Shown here: positions 22,979 to 32,561 of the stretch, piece after piece
Position numbering within the stretch: the stretch's first letter is position 1
Layout of the letters: each line of letters starts with the position of its first letter
From: Laccaria trichodermophora
Lineage: Eukaryota > Basidiomycota > Agaricomycetes > Agaricales > Hydnangiaceae
Direction: 5' to 3'
NCBI GenBank assembly: GCA_018417955.1
Contig: JACTVC010000038.1
Span: 310,001-374,000, forward strand
DNA length: 64,000 nucleotides
The notes under the pieces: model-generated
Told to the model about the DNA's origin: nothing
The model's input: the letters and a program-made list of their open reading frames with translations, nothing else
The model's database searches: none
Translations under genes and position numbers: made by a program

Positions 22979-23064
22979 ACAAGGCACTTTAGGGCGGGTT
23001 CCGATTTAGGGCAGGTTTAGAAGAGAACCTGCCCTAAATCGGAACCCGCCCTAAAGTGCCTTGT
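22979..23064. repeat. Perfect 39-bp inverted repeat (hairpin) inside element D
   Basis: Arms 22979-23017 and 23026-23064 are perfectly complementary around an 8-base loop TAGAAGAG. Each arm contains the block CACTTTAGGGCGGGTTCC. Element C has a shorter, imperfect version at about 6417-6462. A conserved internal hairpin in a non-autonomous element may be structural or may be the scar of a small nested inverted repeat. Confidence 0.85.
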
Positions 23065-23503
23065 ATATATAGTGCTTTAGCTTCTCTCGTGTCCCTTTTC
23101 CTTTCCTCCTTTACTCCCATCATGATTATTTATGCCCCCTTGTATAATTACCCCCCCCATATATACTTGTTCATATGTAAAATATTTGATTAATTTAAAA
23201 TGACAAAAAACAAAACCAAATACCAAAAGGTCCCCCTCTCTCGATATGACTTGGGGGTGATAAAATACCTTACAAATTGTTCTTATTTATGCATAATTAA
23301 ATTAGTATTTTTTTCGATCTTATTGCCAGGCCATGAGCTACACAAACACTGACTAATAACATGACGGGTACCACTACGGGTACCCGCCAACCCCTGCCAC
23401 GGGTCTGGGTTTGGTGAGGGTAGCGAATATCAAACCCGTACCCCTACCCAAGTGTACCCCTACCCGTAACCCGCATGGGTTGCTAAACCCGTGACAATCA
23501 CTA

Positions 23504-24587
23504 GCTCTGCATGCGAAGCGTGATCTGGGAGTGCTCTGAACTTGTACGCAAGACGACTTAGCTTCTTCAAATTGGTCCTCTGTCGACTAAGATCCCCATT
23601 CCACCATCTCTTCGAGAAAGGGCACAGCTTGTTTTCTGGGACTCTAGTGCGAATTGTGTCTTGAATCGCTGCTGTGAGATCTTCCGCTGCCTGCTGGAAC
23701 TGCTGGTCTGTTGTTAGTTGCTGAGGGGGTGGTATTTCGAGCAGTCAGATGGCCAGATTCTCCTGGAAGTCCTCCCAGTCCACTGTCCTGAAATTGTAGG
23801 ACGTCTTTGTGGTCATGCGTTCCTGTGGCAGATCTATGTAAGTAGCTATGGGGAAGTGGTCAGTAGCTGGAGGTCTAAGGGATGGGTCAACTTCGCAGCA
23901 TATGATCAAGTCAAAAATGTCCTCTGTGCACCAGACGTTGTCTGGCCTTGAGAAGCTCTTGGTGACCATATGCTCCAGCATTGGTTGGCCCTTGGGCAAT
24001 GCCATCTTTAAGTTCAGGTCTGCAAAGATCTCAATCAGCTTCCCTGCATCCTCTAACACCCTTGGGGTGAACAGCCTGTTGTCGACCTCGTCATCCCAGA
24101 GTGGGTGGTGCCTGTTGAAGTCCCCAGCCCACAAGAGGTGGTTGTCCAGCCTTGACAGGACCTCCACGTGGTTTACGCATATGAACTTGCGGACTGTCCA
24201 TAGTGTTCTTGAGTGTGTACAATCGTTGTAGATGTTGATGATGGTGAGCCAGCTGTATCCACCTGCCATTTGAATCACAGTGACGTCATTGGAGCCCGGC
24301 ATGTTTATTATCTTCCAAGAGCTGGTGGCAAGGTCCAAACTGACCCAGGTTACCACTCTGGTTGTCAGTGTGCCATCCTTGTATTGGTCAACTGGAGTGA
24401 CTGTCACGTAACCATTAGATGTTCTGATGTTACCCATAGCCATCATGTGTGGCTCTTGCACCAATACAATGTCCCATTCCCTCTGTGATACCTTGTTATA
24501 CAGCTCCAGATGCGCCTTCAACAACTTGTTAAGGTTGATCTGCAAAATACATAGTCTGATTGGCATTGTCGTAAGTTGTTCAGACAT
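23504..24587 (-). pseudogene. LINE ORF2, N-terminal part: APE-type endonuclease
   Basis: ORF2 starts with the ATG at 24587, which overlaps the ORF1 stop by eight bases (ATGTCTGA). This is a common arrangement for coupled translation in LINEs. The endonuclease has LQINLNK, VLVQEPH (catalytic Glu), WAGDFNRHHPLW and ATDHFPI (catalytic His), matching the apurinic-endonuclease fold that nicks the target. A TGA at 23745-23747 breaks the frame; TGA for CGA would explain it. The frame then continues to element D at 23504. About 360 codons are present here. Confidence 0.9.
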
Positions 24588-26304
24588 TAGTTGCGTCTGG
24601 GGTGGAGGCACTATCAGGGATGGAGGGGCCATTGCTCAAGGCCGATGGGTCTATGGGGGATTCTGGGTTAGGAAAAGAGGGGGGGGGAGACTTAGCTGCT
24701 GAGGGGACCGAGCATTGACACATTCGCGACTCCTTGGCGTAAGGTCGCCCACCTGAAGTCACGGGCCCGAAGTTCAGCTGTGTTTGCCTATACCTGTTCT
24801 TCTGTGAGCCAGTTTGAGCAGGGTTAATCTGAATCTCTGCCAGTGGGACTTGACAACCCTGTGACAGGTAAGATGACAACCATGTCCAAGTTTCCTTTGC
24901 TGGGAAAAATGGCATATCGTTTGCCAGGTCCCTGGCATTGAGATCTTCGATCTTCCTGAGGAAGGTTGGACAGCTGCGATTCCAGCTTGTATGGTCTGGT
25001 GCCTTGCAAGACGAGCAGTAAATAATGCCTTGCTGTGTGCACCTACTTGTCCAATGATCCTTCCCCCCACAGGTACCACAGATGTTCACATCCTTCAACA
25101 AGACACATTCCGCAGCAATGTGGTCCCAGCCCTGGCACTTGAGACAGCGAATGGGTTCCTTCTTGCATTTGGCAACTGATACCCTCTTGTTGCAGATCAT
25201 TAAGCTGTTTACTATTGCCTGGTTGGCGGAGTCCACATCCGAGAAGGTGGCAATGACATGGGTGTATCGTTGGTCTGCACACCTTTGTGCTGGGGGCTTG
25301 ATCCACCTTACCTTTATCAGACATCCTTCTGGCATGCCATTTGTCTCTTCTATTTCCCTCTGGTCCTTGTCGCTGCTGGTGTTGAGGCTCAATGGTATGT
25401 AGTAGGCGATGACATTGTAGGCCTGCATCTTGAAAGACACCTCTGACTCCCCTAACTCCTGCAGGAAGGCCTCTGCGTTCATTTTGGTCGCCAGCCACAC
25501 CACTCCTTCATCTGTTACCATTTCCACCAGGATACCACCATTTTGAAGCTTCAGAGCCAACCTGATCTTGTGCTTTTGCGCAGTTGCCTTGCCCATGGCC
25601 TCTGAGAATTTGCCCACCAGAACCGTGTTGGTGCATTCGTGAAGTTTTGAGCCCTTGGGTAGATCAATCAGTGACTGACGTTGTCTAATACTTTCCTTTG
25701 CAGCCAGATGAGGGTTCGCGTCCAACAGCACCCCAGAGACTGCTCTGATCAGCGCATCCCTGTATGGAGCGCTGCCTGCACCACCTGCCTGCTGTGCCAC
25801 CTTCTCAACCACCTCTGTCAACTCTACCATCTTCTTCTCCAGAACCACCATCTTCCCCTCCAGATCCTTCATTATCACCTCTGTGAACTCCTTCAGGTCC
25901 TTCATCATTTCGTTGAACTGCTCATTGGCAGCTGTCCTGACTGTCTTTGCTATTTCCGCAGTCTCTACTTCTTTCAACAGATAGGCCACAGCCCGGACCG
26001 CGTTAATTGCCAGACGTCCCAGGCCTTGCATAGCTGATATTTGGAAGAGAGCAGTAGAAAGTGAGTCCAGGGTGAGTGGGTCGCCTGCTGGGACAAGGAG
26101 CAGACTTTTCTTGAGGAAGTCCCTCCCCTTTTCCAAGTCTCTGATTTCTTGATTGTCATTGTCGATGTCGATGATCCCTGCTGCCCTAGTTCTTCCTTGA
26201 TCCGATACTTCTGATTTGGTGGTTGTGCAGCGAGTTGTCATCAGCTTGTTACCTTTTTGAGACAGGGTTGTCTGTATTTTGGGATTCCCTCCAGACCCAG
26301 ACAT
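24580..26304 (-). CDS. LINE ORF1, Gag-like protein with three zinc knuckles
   Basis: This intact 574-residue frame starts at an ATG at 26304, about 150 bp after the LINE 5' end. It has a Glu/Lys-rich coiled-coil-like stretch near residues 110-190, an RRM-like central region, and three C-x2-C-x4-H-x4/5-C knuckles (CLKCQGWDHIAAEC, CGTCGGKDHWTSRC, CSSCKAPDHTSWNRSC) at about 400-460, followed by a Pro/Ser-rich tail. Such proteins coat the LINE RNA. It has no internal stop, in contrast with ORF2. Confidence 0.92.
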   Translation of the reverse strand: MSGSGGNPKIQTTLSQKGNKLMTTRCTTTKSEVSDQGRTRAAGIIDIDNDNQEIRDLEKGRDFLKKSLLLVPAGDPLTLDSLSTALFQISAMQGLGRLAINAVRAVAYLLKEVETAEIAKTVRTAANEQFNEMMKDLKEFTEVIMKDLEGKMVVLEKKMVELTEVVEKVAQQAGGAGSAPYRDALIRAVSGVLLDANPHLAAKESIRQRQSLIDLPKGSKLHECTNTVLVGKFSEAMGKATAQKHKIRLALKLQNGGILVEMVTDEGVVWLATKMNAEAFLQELGESEVSFKMQAYNVIAYYIPLSLNTSSDKDQREIEETNGMPEGCLIKVRWIKPPAQRCADQRYTHVIATFSDVDSANQAIVNSLMICNKRVSVAKCKKEPIRCLKCQGWDHIAAECVLLKDVNICGTCGGKDHWTSRCTQQGIIYCSSCKAPDHTSWNRSCPTFLRKIEDLNARDLANDMPFFPAKETWTWLSSYLSQGCQVPLAEIQINPAQTGSQKNRYRQTQLNFGPVTSGGRPYAKESRMCQCSVPSAAKSPPPSFPNPESPIDPSALSNGPSIPDSASTPDATNV

Positions 26305-26897
26305 GTTCTGGGCTCGTTTTCAGACTTTTTGAACATAGTATAGTGCTAGAGACTTGTATGTAGACCAGAGTTTTCGCTTTGAGGTCGATGAGTCACCCAA
26401 AATTTTTTGGGGTCCTAGTCAGGGTGCCACATGGTTCTGGTCCAAGAAAGGTTTTGATCAGCTTCTTTTGCTCTCTTTTCTTTCCTTCTGCACTCCCCTC
26501 TGCCCATGCCATATTTATGCTGTAGCTACACCCCCCTTGTATAGTTAACCCCCTTGTATATACTTGTTCTACTTACATGTGTGTAAGAATATTTCATTAA
26601 TTTAAAATGATGCACCCTCATAAAAATACAAAACCAAATACAAAAAACTTCCCCTCTCCCAGTGTGACTTGCAGGGGATAAAATACATTGAGGTATCCCT
26701 TACACATAACTTGGCAGCAATAAATTAGTATTTTTTCGATCTTATTGCTGCACAAATACTGACCAATAACATGACAGGTATTGCTACAGGTACCTGCTAA
26801 CCCCTGCCACAGGTATGGGTTTGGTGAGGGTTGGGAATATCAAACCCATACCCTTACCCACAACCCACATGGGTTGCTAAACCCATGACAATCACTA

Positions 26898-28031
26898 GGG
26901 CTTGTCCTCCACTTTGAGTTCAGGAGTTTCTCCCAGCAATTCATCAGAGCCCCATTGGAGAAGATAGTACTGAAGTTCCTGGGATATATGTTTGGTGGTC
27001 TCAGGTTTGATCCATGAGGGGATGAGAGGTAGGAAGACTTTTGGGGAGATTGGGATACAGAAGGATTGCATACAAGGAGTGACCTCAATGATTTGCATAC
27101 TGCCATCAAGCATGGTTGGATAGCTTGATGATGTAGATAGGAGTTTGTTTCCTGCATACAGAATAGCAAGGATTGTTTGAAGACATTGGTGAAAAGGAAC
27201 CCCATCTTTGAAACATCATTTGAAGGATTTCCAGACATAAAAATACTCTCATGACTGATTTTTTCCCATTTCAGTACCAACAATGAAGCTACAGTGAAAT
27301 CATTCAAGTGCCCCTCCCAATCCCTGTTCACTCCATGAAGTGTGCAAAGGGTTTCATTTAAAGTCTGCTTTGGAATTTTGGAAGGAAGTGGTTTTTCTGT
27401 CAGCCTTAGCAAGCTCAGGTATGCATTGTTCAAAGTTTTGACCATCTCCAGAGCCTGGTTGTTCTTTTCTTTGATCATCTTGTTTTTGATGCATGGGAGG
27501 AAGTATGACAAGATAGGCTTTGCCTAGAAGTGGACACACTTTGTAAACCGAGGGAATGAAAAGTCTAAATCCAAGAAGAAATTCGCGAATGAGGGCTTCT
27601 GGGGATCGCCGTGGCGTCCCTCCAGAAACCATACCGATAGGTTTTGATGCACGGTGAATTTCTTGTAGTTCATCCCAAACCTTGCGTAAGTGTGTTACAC
27701 TACGCTCTGGGACGACGCCATTTGCCGCAACAGAAAGCGTCACTTTCCCGCTATGTCGATTGAACACTACTGATATCGCTATTTTTGGCCAACTTGCTTC
27801 GAATACGGAGACGTATGCCAATGCATCGGCCACTTGAAGGTCGAGATGACATGTGTCGCTGCAGTGATGCAGATTGGACTTGTGACCGGGGGGCCCAGGC
27901 ACAGATAACACTTTGTATATTGAGCGCAACAGTGAGTTGTAGGTGTCTTGTGTTATCAACGCCATGGACCACTGGCAGAGAGTGCGGTGATGGGAGCTAG
28001 CCGCGCTAAGCGTTGAGAAGTGATACGACAT
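26898..28031 (-). pseudogene. 5' part of an OTT_1508-like deaminase gene, cut by element C
   Basis: Starting at ATG 28031 the minus strand is open for about 170 codons. It reads LDLQVADALAYVSVFEASW, then a VAANGVVPE...HLRKVWDELQ block, which resembles the N-terminal region of fungal OTT_1508-like deaminases. Coding then moves through two other frames (27511 to about 27180, then 27113 to 26898), so introns or frameshifts lie near 27510 and 27150. The last part, TTKHISQELQYYLLQW, leads into HAE on the other side of element C (5260-5312). Its ATG is only 153 bp from the ULA1 stop, on the same strand. The family call rests on motif order and is inference. Without the insertions the gene would be about 1.5 kb. 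Confidence 0.45.
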
Positions 28032-28183
28032 GTCACGTTACACTTTCAGCTACGTGACACCAGCGGTCCACAGAAAGATGCGACCTAAACGGTATTACAT
28101 TTACACAGGGGGAGAAAGTTTGAGTGACAAAATGTGATGAACTCGTAGAATGGTATGTCCCTTGTCTACTTCACAGCCCTCTA

Positions 28184-30070
28184 CTAGAACACTCCAGTCC
28201 AGGTTTCGATGAGGTCGATAAGACAGGACCCGTCTATAGGGATATATTGTTTCGTAATCATCTTGATGACTTCTTGCGCAACCATGCCCCCCAAAAGAGC
28301 TGCTGTGTTAGGCAAGTCCGCAGTGGGTGCTCGGACACTATTGAAATACCACACTGTCAGTGGAAAGAATCAGTTAGAACGACACAAATGACGCACATCT
28401 CTCCAACGGCTTCCGCAAAGTTTTCCGGCAGATCGGTGCCAGCGGGGAGCAGGGCCTGTGCCTCGGCGACGAGAGCCTCTACTGTGACGGTGAGCGGTGC
28501 GTTCGGCTGCTGTTTTGTAGAGAGGGAGGAGAGTGCGGATAGAGACAGGTGGATGGAGAGTTGTTTGGGCGCTGACTCAACGGCAGCCACTGCATGTGAT
28601 GGTCAAAAGATAGGTGTAAAGCTCGAATAAAAAATACGCACCTAGCGCACTTGGGTCTTTATCCAAAGCTCCCCATCTCTTGCCCCTCAACAACTTCAAA
28701 GCGTGGGCGTTTTTCACGAATGCGTCAATGGTCGCGTCATCTACTGGCACAGTCAGATAGGATTTGAAAAGCGTTTTCTCCTCTTCGGCGCGAGCTTTGT
28801 AGAGTTTCTGCAAAGATATATACGAGTTGGTGCTCGCCTTCATGTCCGGAAGCGTGCTTGTCAAGGGTAGGGTATTCGGCGGTTGTTCTTCCGTGAACTT
28901 GGCAAGGGCCGCAACGAGATGGAAGAATGGAGCAGACTTTGGTGTCAAGGATTTCACCTTGGGGTCTTGGAATAGGGCGCGGATTTCAGAGGGAACAATG
29001 GCGGATGTCCAGCAACGATAAGCTTGGGCCTCGGCTTCGTCAAAATTCTCCTCGTCTATCTTTTTCTTCATGCCTACGATAATCTTCTTGAACTCTTTCT
29101 TCTCGTCGTAGCTGGATGGGGGATTGCCGTTGTGCTACGAAAGGTTACCAGTTGCGAAAAGGACGTTGTGTCGAGAACTCACCGATTTCTTCCATTCTTC
29201 AAGCACACGGACGAGGATGTAGACGTATGGTATGTGTCCGTGGTCGGTCACATCCATGTTTTCGAAATCCAGGGAGGCTGAGTAATCGAGAAGAGCGGGG
29301 AAGGGTTTATCAATTCGCAATGACGACGCAGTTTCAGAATGGCTTTCGATAACTATAGTTTACATGAGTCTCAACGCGATACGAGATGGTGCGACGACGT
29401 ACCAGCATGCTCGTGGAACTGGATATAAAATTCTGCCAGGAATCCAGCTGATCGGACGACGACCAAAGGAGGGAAAGATTCATCCTCCCACAAAAGCGCA
29501 GACAATCTCTCAAGCAATCCCGCCTCCAAATTGTGGGCGATCACGATGGTGAATTCCGTTAGCCAATCCTTATCCTTCTCCAAGACTTCTTCCAAACTTC
29601 TCAGATCAGCCTTTCCCTCCACGCCGTCGTTCAGCTCGCCCAGAAGTCGCACCGCCTCTTCCGCGCGAAATTTACCTATGCTCGATGGTCCCTCAAGAAA
29701 GAAGTTATTTCCCGCATCTTCTGGAGTCACTTTAGCAGGATCGAGGATAGTGAAGTGGCCGATCCCTGGGAGAACGAGGTTTTTAAGGACTGATGTCGAG
29801 GTAGCGGTGCCAGAGATGACGAGGAGACGTGATGATTCGAGCGCGTTTTGTCCGGAAGCTGCCCATAACCTACGAGAGTCCTCTCAGCTGGGCTTGGGGG
29901 TTCAAAAGTCGCGTAAATTATACCGAAGCTGACGATCATATCGCCTGGTTTTGCTGTCAGGTGGGGCCCTAGTTTCACGTCAAATTCACGATGAATGTTG
30001 ATTGTGAACGCTTGGGCACTTACTCTGTTACGATTGTGTTGGTTGCAGCGTCTATATCGGGTCCTGCCAT
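28184..30070 (-). CDS. ULA1: NEDD8-activating enzyme E1 regulatory subunit
   Basis: Seven exons give 517 residues: 30070-30024, 29953-29924, 29869-29403, 29352-29183, 29134-28642, 28589-28397 and 28337-28184. All introns are GT..AG and phases agree. Family signatures are RRYDRQLRLWAASGQNALE at the start, GIGHFTILDPAKVTPEDAG, NNFFLEG, the conserved AGFLAEFYIQFHEH region, and the C-terminal LPNTAALLGGMVAQEVIK followed by MITKQYIP. With a UBA3 partner it activates NEDD8 for cullin modification. ULA1 keeps the E1 adenylation-like fold but lacks the catalytic Cys. Length matches the family (about 520-540). The shadow frame 29727-30182 covers the first exons in the wrong phase. Confidence 0.93.
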
Positions 30071-30227
30071 GGAGCTCGTCGTAGTGGTAAGTGGTGGCCA
30101 ACAAATGTGTGTAAGCCTGAATCTTGACCTGAGTCACAAGTTTGGCTCTGGTCTGGCTCTGACTGCGCCCTTTCATCAGCACAACTCACCAAATCGAATA
30201 GCCGCGTTCCTGAAAGCTGGGCGCGCA

Positions 30228-31240
30228 AGTGCATGGTAGCCGTGAATTCGTGGTCGATGGTGCGCGTGAGTGATACTACATCTATCATTCACCTAGCACA
30301 ATAATACAACCCGGGCAAGACAGATCAAACTCGGCATACAACTAGATCCTCGCAGGATCCTCGTGCCCAATGGCCGAGGAACACCCTTCGCTCATGAACG
30401 AGCCCCTTTACGACAAGCTGGCTGTTTGCACGGTCGACCACGCTATCCATCGACCCCTTATGTCAATGAAGCGTCACCTAGATTGGCATTGGGATGCTCA
30501 AAGAACAGGATGGTGCAAGACTACAAGCAATTAGTGGTGTCCGAGCACCGTCATGCATATGTCTATGGCATCGGTCGGCTTCAAAGCAATCTTGAGCACA
30601 AAGAGAGACACGCCAACCCGTTCCGGGACCTTGGCGCTCGTACGTGCTAGGCGCAAACTTCGTAAGTCAATGTTCAATGTACATTTGATTCCGTCCACTT
30701 GTTATATTACAATGGTTGACCCAATAAAACCCATGATCTAACTGGTAGGATTAGGTCATGAAGAGATCCGAATTGACGTTGAAGACGTACATTTACACCT
30801 GCCAGGCATTCACCGCACGCCGCTTTTCTTTCCCTGTTTAACGGGCTTCACTTTCTCTGAATGCAACAAGAAGTTCAATTTCGCAGAAAAATTCACAAGA
30901 ACTGAGGTGTGCTGACTAGCAGGGTCAACCGTCAGGCGTTGAGAATTATCATTGTTCGAATTCGTCAACGTCTCCGAAGTGGTGTTATACGAATCCGTAT
31001 TGGTCGTCTTGACGCTACTGTCCGTTTTGGTGAAATCACCAGCGATGTCGTTGAACTCTCCACCAGAGATGGTTATGCCAGAGGCTCCTTGGAAGAAAGG
31101 CATGTCGACGCTTGGACGAGTTGAAAGGTACTAGTATGGGGTACTGGACAGCTGCAATTGATGGTTGATCTGCTGACTGGAACGAACAGGTTTATATAAC
31201 AAGCCGGTACATATTAGGCACAAAAGGTCTTATTATGGGG
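30228..31240. repeat. Direct repeat copy 1 of a tandem segmental duplication
   Basis: About 1.0 kb of this stretch matches 31411-32477 with scattered substitutions and indels. Shared landmarks are AATTCGTGGTCGATGGTG, CTATCATTCACCTAG, CAACCCGGGCAAGACAGATC and TTTATATAACAAGCC. It contains the GG-FN-motif gene on the minus strand and a 54-codon plus-strand frame (30371-30535) whose start is similar in copy 2. Confidence 0.85.
30810..31103 (-). CDS. Small GG-FN-motif protein, 97 residues
   Basis: The frame starts MPFFQGASGITISGGEFND, runs through a Thr/Ser/Asn-rich repeat region (NTTSETLTNSNND) and ends in a basic Lys-rich tail. The N-terminal F-x-GA-x-x-I-x-GG-x-FN motif is one I recall from the N-termini of many basidiomycete proteins of unknown role. 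A TATA-like TTATATAAA lies on the minus strand near 31193-31200, about 90 bp before the ATG. Copy 2 of the duplication holds a broken paralogue. I assign no function. Confidence 0.55.
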   Translation of the reverse strand: MPFFQGASGITISGGEFNDIAGDFTKTDSSVKTTNTDSYNTTSETLTNSNNDNSQRLTVDPASQHTSVLVNFSAKLNFLLHSEKVKPVKQGKKSGVR

Positions 31241-31410
31241 ATCGATAAGATTGGCGCTACGGGAGAACGACATCAGGTGGGAAAGATCTTTCCACAAATT
31301 GTCTGAATCCCTAATACACACTACTAAAAGCCAATGCCGCCCAACTATTGGACCACGGGGTACGTACGATAACCTCAGTTCCCCTTCACGCCACGTCGAG
31401 ACGCGCCAGT

Positions 31411-32477
31411 GCATGATAGCCGTAAATTCGTGGTCGATGGTGAGCGTGAGTGATATTACATCTATCATTCACCTAGTACATGATACAACCCGGGCAAGAC
31501 AGATCAAACTTGGCATACAACGTATATCCTCGTGCCCAATGGCCACGGAACACCCCTCGCTCGTGAACGAACGCCTCTACGATGAGCTGGCCGTTTGCAC
31601 AGCTAACCACCTAGCCCTTATGTCAATGAAGCGTCTAGATTGGCATTGGGATGCTGTGTAGGCCAAAAAACAGGATGGTGCAAGACTATAAGCAACTAGT
31701 GGTGTCCAAGCACTGTCATGCATATATCCATGGCATCGATCTCGACTTGTGGGCTTCGAAGCAATATTGAGGACAAAGAGAGACACGCCAGCCCATTCCG
31801 GGACCTTGGCGCTTGTTCGTGCTGGACGAAACCTTTTTCGTAAGTCAATATACATTTGATTCCGTCCACTTGTTCTATTACAATGGTTCACCCAATGAAA
31901 TCCATAATCTAAGTTTCTAACTGGTAGGATTAGGTCATGAAGAGATTCGAATTGACGAAGACGCACATTTACACCTGGCCAATCACCACACTCCGCTTTT
32001 CTTTCCCTGTTTGACGGGCTTCACTTTCTCTGAATGCAACAAGAATCCCAATTTCGCAGCAAGTTTCACAAGTACTGTGTGCTGACTAGCAGGGTCAACC
32101 GTCAGGCGTTGAGAATTATCATTGTTCGAATTCGTCAACGTCTCTGAAGTGGTGTTAAACGAGTCCGTATTGGTCGTCTTGCTGCTACTATCATTGTTCG
32201 AATTCGTCAACGTCGTCGAAGTGGTGTTATATTGGTGGTATATGTCTTGTTCAAATCACCAACGACCTCGTTGAACTCTCCACCAAAGATGGTAACGCCA
32301 GAGGCTCCTTGGAAGAAAGTCATGTCGATGCTTGGATGAGTTGAGAGGTACTAGTATGGGGCACTGAACAGCTGCAATTGATGATTGATCTGCTGACTGG
32401 AACGAACAGGTTTATATAACAAGCCTGGCAGTACATATTACTATTAGGCAAAAGTGGTCTTATTATGGCGAGTGGGA
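31411..32477. repeat. Direct repeat copy 2 of the tandem segmental duplication
   Basis: Counterpart of 30228-31240 in the same orientation, separated by about 170 bp of single-copy sequence (31241-31410). It differs by substitutions, short deletions and an internal expansion in the Thr/Asn-rich repeat of the small gene. Confidence 0.85.
31983..32323 (-). pseudogene. Broken paralogue of the GG-FN-motif protein
   Basis: The ATG at 32323 and the first 20 or so codons (MTFFQGASGVTIFGGEFNE) match copy 1. A deletion near 32240 then shifts the frame and leads to an early stop. The original frame resumes as an open stretch from 32210 to 31983, where the NTTSETLTNSNND block has been duplicated in tandem, and the C-terminal SEKVKPVKQGKKSGV is kept. 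It is therefore a recent duplicate in decay, unless splicing removes the shift. Confidence 0.6.
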
Positions 32478-32561
32478 AAGACAAGGTTTCTGAATCGGAA
32501 TCAGTTTCTAAGGGGGTAGAAGAGGAAGAGCCATTGTCTTTTCCATGTCGACGAAATACAT

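Larger units (their letters stand above)
21671..23503. mobile_element. hAT-like element D, second copy of the C family
   Basis: The element begins TAGGCATTGTCACGGGTAA and ends with the reverse complement of TAGTGATTGTCACGGGTTT. It is flanked by a perfect 8-bp duplication, GCTCTGCA (21663-21670 and 23504-23511), inside LINE ORF2. The last 430 bp match the right end of element C, with an almost unbroken block around TAAATTAGTATTTTTTTCGA. Subterminal regions carry many GGGTA/GGGTTT repeats. It has a 159-bp tandem repeat and a long perfect hairpin but no transposase. Length is 1833 bp. Confidence 0.9.
6497..26455 (-). mobile_element. Tad-like non-LTR retrotransposon (LINE), interrupted by two later insertions
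   Basis: A full-length LINE on the minus strand is bounded by the 14-bp target duplication GATCAGCTTCTTTT at 6483-6496 and 26456-26469. A short oligo-T at 6497-6502 is the poly(A) tail seen from the plus strand, as expected for target-primed integration. Counted without the insertions it is about 6.4 kb. In coding order it has ORF1 with three zinc knuckles, ORF2 with an APE-type endonuclease, reverse transcriptase and RNase H, and a 3' UTR (6503-7031). The gypsy element and element D sit inside ORF2. Confidence 0.9.
5313..26897. mobile_element. hAT-like element C, swollen to 21.6 kb by nested insertions
   Basis: The left end is TAGGCATTGTCACAGGTAA. The right end in reverse complement is TAGTGATTGTCATGGGTTT. 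Both sides are flanked by the perfect 8-bp duplication GGGCTTGT (5305-5312 and 26898-26905), as expected for hAT elements. Both subterminal regions repeat GGGTA/GGGTTT-like motifs. Without the LINE the element would be about 1.6 kb. Its right 430 bp and an internal hairpin (about 6417-6462) match element D, so C and D are one non-autonomous family. No transposase is present. Confidence 0.85.

Noticed and set aside
29727..30182. 151-codon minus-strand ORF over the ULA1 start
   Set aside because: It reads through two introns in the wrong frame; the spliced frame gives the conserved DRQLRLWAASGQNALE start of the family.
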